Assembly: GCA_026770585.1 (NCBI GenBank)
Contig: MU646915.1
Span: forward strand, 38,323-60,796
From: Baffinella frigidus
Taxonomy: Eukaryota > Cryptophyceae > Cryptomonadales > Baffinellaceae
DNA length: 22,474 nt
Reading direction: 5' to 3'
Shown: piece after piece, positions 16,522 through 22,474 of the stretch
Layout of the letters: the number at the start of each line of letters is the position of its first letter
Position numbering within the stretch: the stretch's first letter is position 1
The notes under the pieces: generated by a model
Database searches by the model: none
What the model was told of the DNA's origin: nothing
Seen by the model: the letters and a program-made list of their open reading frames with translations, nothing else
Made by a program: the position numbers and the translations under genes

Positions 16522-16636
16522 TCTCTGCTACGTGCCCCGCCTGGCCATGGGTCAGGCCTGTGGTCGGCGCGCGCCGAAGATTACGGCGCGCTCGTTCTGT
16601 ACATGCCGCGATATGCGTCCCAGTCTCGAATTAATT

Positions 16637-16735
16637 AAACTCCTGACTCCGACAAAACGTTCAAACTCCTGACTCCGACAAAACGTTCAAACTCCTGACT
16701 CCGACAAAACGTTCAAACTCCTGACTCCGGCAAAA
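16637..16735. repeat. Four tandem copies of a 26-bp unit
   Basis: AAACTCCTGACTCCGACAAA, ACGTTC repeats at 16637, 16663, 16689 and 16715, the last copy truncated. The first three copies are identical, suggesting recent expansion. It lies just after the 112-residue gene and may be within its 3' UTR. Confidence 0.95.
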
Positions 16736-16760
16736 AAAAGTTCTGCGCGCGCACTGTGGG

Positions 16761-16960
16761 TCCTACAAGGGTACTTCCCTTATAAGAAATCGCGCCCCCC
16801 TAGGACCCTACAGTAGGCCTATGCCTAGGGTCCTATGGTGGTCCTAGGGGGGATGCGCGTTCTTGTGAGCGAGGTACCCCTGTAGGACCACCAGAGGACC
16901 ACCGTAGGGCCCTAGCTAGGCACAGGCCTACTGTAGGGTCCTAGGGAGGTGCGGTTTCTT
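16761..16960. repeat. Composite inverted-repeat element of the CCTAGGACCCTAC family
   Basis: An inner pair, TCCTACA.GGGTACTTCCCTTA (16761) and AGGTACCCCTGTAGGA (about 16872-16887), is interlaced with an outer pair, AAGAAATCGCGCCCCCCTAG, GACCCTACAGTAGGCCTATGCCTAG (16782 on) and its complement ending at 16960. The layout suggests one element inserted in, or recombined with, another. Confidence 0.85.
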
Positions 16961-17058
16961 TCCTGTCTTTATCATCCACAGCCCCACTCCTGCTTGAGTA
17001 GCAAGAACTACCCAGAGATGTTCAATCACAAGGATTTGCAGCTCTGTTTCACTCAAAC

Positions 17059-17085
17059 TGACCGACTATTGAGAATAGTCGGTCA
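17059..17085. repeat. Small perfect hairpin
   Basis: TGACCGACTATT, loop GAG, then AATAGTCGGTCA. Twelve-base arms are exact. It has no T-run or other terminator feature and lies right before the telomere-like array. ACTATT.../AATAGT also forms the core of the palindrome at 16035-16062. Confidence 0.8.
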
Positions 17086-17097
17086 ACCCAACATGTG

Positions 17098-17452
17098 TTT
17101 AGGGTTTAGAATTTAGGGTTCAGGGTTCAGGGTTCAGGGTTCAGGGTTCAGGGTTCAGGGTTCAAGGTTCAGGGTTCAGGGTTCAGGGTTCAGGGTTCAG
17201 GGTTCAGGGTTTATGGTTTCGGGTTTCGGGTTTAGGGTTTCGGGTTTACGGTTTACGGTTTACGGTTTACGGTTTACGGTTTAGGGTTTAGAGTTGAGGG
17301 TTGAGGGTCTAGGGTTTATTATTTAGGGTTTCGAGTTGAAGTTTTAGGGTTTATTGTTTAATGTTTAGTGTTTAGTGTATAGGGTTTAGGGTTTAGGGTT
17401 TAGGGTTTAGGGTTTAGGGTTTAGGGTTTAGGGTTTAGGGTTAAGTGTTTAC
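17098..17452. repeat. Intergenic telomere-like array
   Basis: Homogenised blocks follow one another: about 15 units of GGGTTCA, then TTTCGGG, about six TTTACGG, mixed variants, then about nine perfect TTTAGGG near 17385-17445. The block structure shows local spread of variants. No sub-telomeric gene is visible around it. Confidence 0.93.
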
Positions 17453-17595
17453 GGATGAGGGATACAGCCTCTGCACTGGAGAGCTACATGCGATCCGAAA
17501 GCAAAAATGTTTTTTTTCTGCAGATCCTTTCTACGGAAGGTCGTGTCGTTGGGCCAAGTTGGGAGAAATTAAAACCTAAAGGACCTAAAGGACCT

Positions 17596-17740
17596 AAAGG
17601 ACCTTGGTATGTCAATTTTCAAGGGAAAACGGTATTAAAAAGTGAACCTTCAGAGGAAAAAGGTTCCAAGAACGACCCAATGGCTCCAAGAACGACCCTG
17701 GAATACCCCCTCGACGAAGGGCCCTGCGTGGAATTCCCTT
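17596..17740. repeat. GGGCTCTTGG-family element (copy 3, diverged)
   Basis: It shares GTCAATTTTCAAGGGAAAACGGTATT, two units of GGCTCCAAGAACGACCC type and CTGGAATACCCCCTCGACGAAGGGCCCTGCGTGG with copy 1 at 8011-8143. The upstream 17560-17596 has three AAACCTAAAGGACCT units, similar to 16325-16350 before exon 3 of the 112-residue gene. Confidence 0.7.
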
Positions 17741-17830
17741 GAGGCTTGGTCCCAAGAACTTTGGGGCTTGATCACTTGACCTGTTGACCTCTTGGGCTGG
17801 ATGTGGGTGGGTTTGCAGAGGCCTTGTAAA

Positions 17831-17904
17831 AGACTCGACGGACTGGCAGCACCTTGAGCATCTACTTTCAACAATGTGCCGTTGGACACGTGTCCGTCGA
17901 GTCC
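17831..17904. repeat. Short inverted repeat
   Basis: AGACTCGACGGAC at 17831 pairs with GTCCGTCGAGTCCT ending at 17904, loop about 45 bp. Flanks 17741-17830 and 17905-18079 show no gene; the second is A-rich. Confidence 0.65.
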
Positions 17905-18079
17905 TCTATTTTTTTTAAAAAACGCACAAAAAAAACAATGCAAGACTTGTCAACCACTCAAAAGTCAAATGTTCAAGGGGACAAGAAATGCAAAAGTCGG
18001 CAGAAGTCAGTTTTAATAAAAGAATTACACGAATTACAAAAGGACACAGGAACGGAAAGGCTAGTTCGTTGATAGAGCG

Positions 18080-18266
18080 GGTCTCTGATGACTTGACACT
18101 TTTCTGGGGTCGAAAAACTTCTAAACTTTCAAACTCTCTTAGTCAACTCGTATGAAATTTGCCACAGCGTCAATTTCGCTGTGGTAAATTTCAGGTGAGT
18201 CGACTAAAAGAGTTTGGAAGTTTGGAAGTTTTTCGACCCCAGAAAAGTGTCAAGTAATGAGAGACC
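18080..18266. repeat. Inverted-repeat element, GGTCTCTGATGACTTG termini
   Basis: Long arms of about 85 bp (GGTCTCT.ATGACTTGACACT, TTTCTGGGGTCGAAAAACTT, CAAACTCT.TTAGTC.ACTC, GAAATTTGCCACAGCG) pair with their complement, with very small loop TCAATT. Nearly the whole element is one hairpin. Confidence 0.93.
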
Positions 18267-18404
18267 AGCTGTACAAGGAGTGGGCTACCCTCCTGCCCTT
18301 GACCTTCCCAGGCCCTGCGGGGGCGCCCTGAGAGGAAAGCCTGCCGGCTGTTTTAGCCACGGCAATTTTTAGCAAAAAACATCAGTTTTTCTCAGGAGTT
18401 GGGT

Positions 18405-19347
18405 GTTTCACTAAACAAGGTACCTGTAAACTTTCTCCCGAGTCCCTCTCAGTGAATCCTGGGTCTTTCTGACTAAATCCTGAGTCTTTATGGGCGAATC
18501 CTGAGTCTTGCTGAGTTTTTCTGGGCCAATCCTGAGTTTTTCTGACTTAATCCTAACTTTTTCTGGGCAAATCCTGAATCTTTCTGGGTCAATCCTGGGT
18601 CTTTCTGACCGAGTCTTTCTGAGTTTTTCTTGAGTTTTTCTTTTTGAATCCTGAGTCTTTTTGACTGAATCCTGAGGCTTTCTGGCTGAATCCTGAGTCT
18701 TGCTGTGTGAATCCTGAGTCTTTCTGACTGAATCCTGAGTCTTTCTGACTAAATCCTGAGTCTTTCTGACTAGATCCTCAGGCTTTCTGGCTAAATCCTG
18801 AGTCTTGCTATGTGAATCCTGAGTCTTTCTGACCGAATCCTGAGTCTTTCTTGTGAATCCCGAGTCTTTCTTGGTGAATCCTGAGTCTTTCTGACTGAAT
18901 CCTGTGTCATCCTGCCTGAATCCTGAGTCTTTCCGAACAGATCCTGAGAATTCCTGACTAAATCCTATGACATCCTGACTGAATCCTGAGTCGTCTTGAC
19001 CAAATCCTGGTCTGAAAGTCTTAGGGTAGAGAAGGTCTCAGGATTCAGTAAGGATGTCTCCGGATTTAGTCAGGAGGTCCGACGGGTACCAGCGAAGGCC
19101 ACAAATCATTTTTTTATGCACCAGCGAAGGTTGAACTGGCAGTATGGGCCAGCATGTTTGTTTAAAAAACTGAAAACAGACCCACATCCCCACCAGTTTC
19201 AGTTTTGAACAAAATACTGGTATTCATGAGACTGGCTGATCGGCCACGCTAAGTCATGCACAAGGTCTTAGGATAGAGTCTGAAAGTCTCAGGATATAGT
19301 GACAAGGTTTCTGGATAGAGTTTTCAGGTACCTCGTGTAATAAAACA
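18405..19347. repeat. ~20-bp satellite arranged as a giant inverted repeat
   Basis: From 18440 to about 19005, units of the form AATCCTGAGTCTTTCTGACT repeat about 28 times with spread-out variants. From about 19013 to 19075, and again at 19262-19330, the complementary unit (AGTC..AGGATT.AGT.AGA) appears. The outer ends pair too: GTGTTTCACTAAACAAGGTACCTG (18405) against CAGGTACCTCGTGTAATAAAACAC (to 19347). The centre (19085-19255) holds a short GTTTGTTTAAAAAACTGAAA / TTTCAGTTTTGAACAAA hairpin and two ACCAGCGAAGG words. No gene. Confidence 0.88.
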
Positions 19348-20317
19348 CAGTCCCCCCAAACTGGTGTAAATCACAACAAACTGGTGTAAATTTCGCTCAA
19401 AAGTGATCTTCTCAGTAAGCAACTGCAGTTTTTTTATGATGCCGACTTTAAAAACTGACTGACTGCATTGGCTTTCACTCGTCGCACACACTATTTTCAG
19501 GTTTCCATCTCCGAATGTTTTTCAACTTTTTGGAAGCTCGCTGGTTACGACATGCCTGCCACTTGTACTGAAACTTGGGGTGATTGTGAGCATGCGACCG
19601 ACCACTGTTCAACCAGAGAGAGAGATTGATAATTTATTGCCAAACAACCAGCGTCAGCGCCGCACATGCTACGCATTGTGCCACTTACTGTACCCCGTGT
19701 CGGCCGCTCATACAAGCATTTTCCGGATGGATTCTAACTCCACCTCCTACATTGTTCAACCAAACAATACAATTTGGCGCTTCAAGAAGTCCATTAGGCC
19801 CTTTAGGTTTTAATTTCGCCCAACATATGCCAACGACACGCCCTTCCGTAGAAAGGACAGCAAAGAAAGCATTTTTGCTTTCGGATCGCGTTTAGCTCTC
19901 CATTGCAGAATGCTCGCAGATCTTAAAGATCAAAACTGCGATTTGTCGTAGCACCCCCAAAACTCGTACCCCTGCTGCATTCTTTGGTGATCTGGGCTCG
20001 TGCGAATCCCCTCTTTGCCTTTCCTCGCACGCGCGTGGTCGTCGGAGCAGCAGAACATGTTCAGAATTGGGTCAGTCAACCACCCACGAACAAGAGTGTT
20101 GAGCGTGTCAACGCTGTCTGATGGCACACGTTCCTGGTATCGTTTTCGAGAGGACATCCACACGGATCCAACGCAGTCTTGAAACCCCGAATCCGGGGTG
20201 GCACTTGTGAAAAAATGCACTTGCGAACAGGTCTCAAAGTCACTTAAAAAATCCTTCTCGTAGTGGAATTCCCCGAAGGCTCATAACCTGCTTGCTTTCC
20301 CCCACTTTTTTTGAAGG
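19348..20317. other. Stretch without a recognised gene
   Basis: It has two AAACTGGTGTAAAT units at 19359-19395. The word TGTTCAACCA recurs at 19607 and 19753, with AATTTATT or AATTTGG following. A minus-strand frame of 96 codons (19930-20220; ...TLVRGWLTDPILNMFCCSDD...) has no family I know. It might be a remnant of a mobile element, but nothing supports that directly. The last 80 bp before SPTLC1 are likely 5' flank or UTR. Confidence 0.5.
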
Positions 20318-20425
20318 GTGTTTGACCCAAGGCGGCGCGCGAGGGAAGGGGACGTGAGGGCTCTCAGTGCAGGGGGATCGCAGCGAGGAGAGAGAGTCCA
20401 GAGTCTGCGGGAGGGGCCAGTCGGA

Positions 20426-21829
20426 ATGTCGAGTGGGGCGGAGCTGGGATTCCTCCTGGATCCGACCGTGGAGCAGCTCTTCAGGGCCCTGGCCAGCCGC
20501 GTGGATGTGCATTTCTTCATCGAGGCGGTCTTCGTGATCGTGATCTGCTACCTGCTCTTCCAGAAGGCGTACACGCCAAACAAGTCGCGCGATAAGCTGT
20601 CGGCGCACGAAATTGATGAGCTCTGCCATGACTGGCAGCCCGAGCCGCTGGTGAGTGAGGAGATGTTGGCAGGCGTGGTGCATCGACCAGAGCGCGTCGT
20701 CACCGGACAGTGCGGCCGCTTGATCACCGTCGCCGGCGTCGAGGCCATCAACTTTGGCTCGTTTGACTTCCTGAACATGACGGCCGAGGAGTCGATCAAG
20801 GACGACTGCGAGAAGACCATCCGCAAGTATGGCGTCGGCTCCTGCGGCCCGCGTGGATTCTACGGCACCATCGACGTCCATCTCGACCTCGAGCGCGACC
20901 TCGCTGGTCTCCCCCCCCCGGACCCCCACCAATGTTTCCCCTGCCCGCAGCTGCCCCTCCAAACCTGCCTGCCTGGTCGCTGGAACGCAGCAACGCCAGG
21001 TGCGGTTTGGCGCCCAGCAGATACAGGACGGGCATGTATCGGGAGGCGTCAGGCAGCCGGCTGGCATCTGAGCGCGGATTTCTGGCAGGCTTCATGGGAA
21101 CTGAAGCCGGGATCATCTACTCATACGACGCCTGCACGGCAAGCTCGGTATACTGCTGCCTTTGCTCTCGTTTGCTTCACCCCCTCGAAAACGCTCCAAA
21201 ACATCGGGGGCTGAACTGAAATTTGAGCTCCGAGCGCCTTGCCTTGTGACCCGTCGCTCATTTTCCTGAAAGACACTCCTCTTGCGAAAAACGCCAGACA
21301 CTCTACACTCCTGCCCTTCCCTCTACACACTCCCGTCCTCGCAGCAAACAAAACAGAGCCTGCAAACCGCGCTGAAAGGCTTGACTAACAATCGGCGGGG
21401 CACGCTCGCGTTGGCTGCTAGAGTCCCCGACGAGACGGCTCGTCCCTCCTCCATCTCCACAAAAGTATTAATTAATTGCTTTCGGCGCAACGAAATTTAC
21501 TACACAAATGCTTTACTACTACTTTTATGAGCAAATCGTGTAGTAATCTTCGTTGCCCAAAAGCAAATATTTAATACTTGTATGGGGATTAACCTGTCCA
21601 CCTGGCGTGCAGCGGTCATTTTTGGTTTGAAAATTTAGTGAACCTCGTTTCTCCCCTTGCACAGGTGATCCCAGCATTCCTGAAGCGGTGGTAGAGTCCC
21701 CCCATCTCGTCCCACCTGTCCACCTGGCGTACAGCGGCCGTGTTTGACCAGTTAGTCAAGCTCGTTTCGCCCCGTGCACAGGTGATCCCAGCATTCCTGA
21801 AGCGCGGAGACATTGTCGTGCGCGACGAG
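20426..21829 (+). CDS. SPTLC1: Serine palmitoyltransferase subunit 1 (LCB1/SPTLC1), first 196 residues
   Basis: LCB1 forms, with LCB2, the ER-membrane enzyme that condenses serine with palmitoyl-CoA, the first step of sphingolipid synthesis. LCB1 itself lacks the PLP lysine; it supports LCB2. The model joins exons 20426-20906, 21089-21147 and 21782-21829, all GT-AG and in frame. A membrane segment lies at about residues 29-46 (FFIEAVFVIVICYLLFQ), followed by AHEIDELCHDWQPEPL (about 60-75). The family signature KYGVGSCGPRGFYGT spans about 134-148; its Cys is the counterpart of human Cys133. Exon 2 gives FMGTEAGIIYSYDACTASS and exon 3 VIPAFLKRGDIVVRDE, both colinear with the family. Start 20426 fits the plant N-terminal length; an in-frame ATG at 20318 would add 36 low-complexity residues. 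Later exons, about 290 residues, lie beyond the window. Confidence 0.93.
21466..21585. repeat. ACTACAC-family inverted-repeat element 5, in SPTLC1 intron 2
   Basis: The ends AAGTATTAATTAATTGCTTT and complement AAAGCAAATATTTAATACTT pair. Inner box CAACGAAATTTACTACACAAATG pairs with GATCGTGTAGTAATCTTCGTTG. The inner box matches the 12118 and 13004 members; the outer arms are its own. Confidence 0.9.
21593..21688 (+). pseudogene. Partial copy of SPTLC1 exon 3 (head plus acceptor)
   Basis: The segment from CCTGTCCACCTGGCGT to the exon head matches 21715-21806 in tandem (period about 120). After the TTGCACAG acceptor it reads VIPAFLKR and then breaks into TGG and a TAG stop, whereas the true exon continues GDIVVRDE before its donor. 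Splicing to this copy would end the protein early. Confidence 0.9.
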
Positions 21830-21880
21830 GTGCCCCCGCCCTGCCACTCGAGCCTGGGAATGAGACGATTTCATTTTTTT

Positions 21881-22068
21881 TAGAGCCATTCCGGTAGGAC
21901 TTGTCGCGTTTTCGACTTGGAGATTTCAAGATTTCAGACTTCTAAAAGGTTTTAAAGGGCGTAAAACGTTTCAAAACACACCGTTTCAAATCTCATGGTA
22001 CAAATGAAGTCTCGAAGTCTCGAAGTCTCGAAATCGAAAACGCGACAAGTCCTACCGGAATAGCTCTA
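21881..22068. repeat. Inverted-repeat element, TAGAGCTATTCCGGTAGGAC termini
   Basis: The left arm TAGAGCCATTCCGGTAGGAC, TTGTCGCGTTTTCGA pairs with the complement ending GGAATAGCTCTA. The interior holds tandem GAAGTCTC words (22014-22033) and AAGATTTCAGACTTC. Termini resemble those of 11096-11576; the interior resembles 10732-10880. It lies in SPTLC1 intron 3. Confidence 0.9.
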
Positions 22069-22087
22069 ACTTTACAAGTCCTTTACA

Positions 22088-22297
22088 CATGCCGTTGCAT
22101 AGAGAGAGAGGGGCGGAGGGGGACCACCAGCCATCCCAAGTGGCTCAAATAGTGCCCTGGAAGGTCTTCGATTTTACCTTGGATCGGATCCGACCCCGAT
22201 CCAAGGCAAATCGAAAATGCCCCAGCGCACTATTTGAGCCACCTCCATGGGCTAGTGGCCTGCCCCCTCCTCCCCTCTCTCTCTATGCAACGGCATG
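22088..22297. repeat. Nested inverted repeats: outer CATGCCGTTGCATAG arms around a GGATC-palindrome element
   Basis: The outer arms 22088-22112 (CATGCCGTTGCATAGAGAGA, GAGGGG) and 22274-22297 are exact complements over about 24 bp. Inside, about 22124-22256, lies a relative of the 9138-9279 element, sharing CCATCCCAAGTGGCTCAAAT, the central GGATC palindrome and GGGCTAGTGG. Outer arms are absent around the first copy, so this may be one element inserted in another. Confidence 0.9.
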
Positions 22298-22450
22298 TTG
22301 AAAACCCCGGGGGCACCACGGGGAACATACATCACTCCTGCTCCCAAGCTCCCTCCCGCCCCGCCCACACCACACTCCTGCCCCTGCCAGGGCGTTCCAC
22401 CTCCACACCCGTGTGCCGGCGGCGGTTCACGCCACGATAGCATCGTGATA

Positions 22451-22474
22451 CCCCCCCCCCCCCCCCCCCCCCCC
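22451..22474. repeat. Poly-C run at the window end
   Basis: The window closes with 24 C after CACGATAGCATCGTGATA. Long C or G runs occur elsewhere here (10498-10507, 10532-10543, 15067-15112). This may mark an assembly edge. The 22298-22450 stretch before it is GC-rich with no gene seen. Confidence 0.8.

Noticed and set aside
17059-17085. Rho-independent terminator
   Set aside because: The hairpin has no T-run and the genome is eukaryotic.
18440-19005. CRISPR-like array
   Set aside because: Repeats are about 20 bp, degenerate and without unique spacers, in a eukaryotic intron-bearing region. It is a satellite.
20318-20425. Upstream in-frame ATG of SPTLC1
   Set aside because: It would add 36 residues of Arg/Gly-rich sequence not seen in the family. 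The ATG at 20426 gives the usual distance to the membrane segment.

Overview
This is a stretch of nuclear DNA from a eukaryote, most likely a green alga. Three things point there. The degenerate telomere-like repeats are of the TTTAGGG (plant/algal) type. The two recognisable proteins match plant forms better than animal forms (NOT1: FFPKYPER, HQLV..TLGIALR; LCB1: EIDELC.W.PEPL, KYGVGSCGPRGFYGTIDVHLD). Exons are very GC-rich with C/G third positions and lie in AT-richer, repeat-filled introns. The protein comparisons are from memory of the families, not from a search. A dinoflagellate also has TTTAGGG telomeres and cannot be excluded.

Layout. (1) 4774 down to 411, minus strand: the first eight exons (797 residues) of NOT1/CNOT1, the scaffold of the CCR4-NOT deadenylase. 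The gene runs off the left edge. Its introns are made of telomere-like and other simple repeats. (2) 5228-6709, plus: an intronless 493-residue protein of unknown function with a coiled-coil-like middle and five R-P-x-S/T-A motifs. (3) 6698-8390: copies of that gene's tail plus inverted-repeat elements. (4) 8392-16521, plus: a proposed three-exon gene for a 112-residue lysine-tailed protein, whose first intron of about 7 kb is packed with inverted-repeat (snap-back) elements. (5) 16522-20317: no gene; telomere-like array, inverted repeats, and a roughly 20-bp satellite arranged as an inverted repeat. (6) 20426-21829, plus: the first three exons of LCB1/SPTLC1, a subunit of serine palmitoyltransferase. 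This gene runs off the right edge, where the window ends in a poly-C run.

Two signals stand out. First, exons are flanked by partial copies of themselves ('echoes'). A copy of the exon head plus its acceptor lies upstream, or a copy of the exon tail plus its donor (or the stop codon) lies downstream. I see eight cases in four genes, one of them inside an inverted-repeat element. Second, about twenty-five short inverted-repeat elements, in several families recognisable by shared termini, fill the introns and intergenic DNA with no visible transposase. The genes are functionally unrelated; nothing suggests an operon or a defence system.
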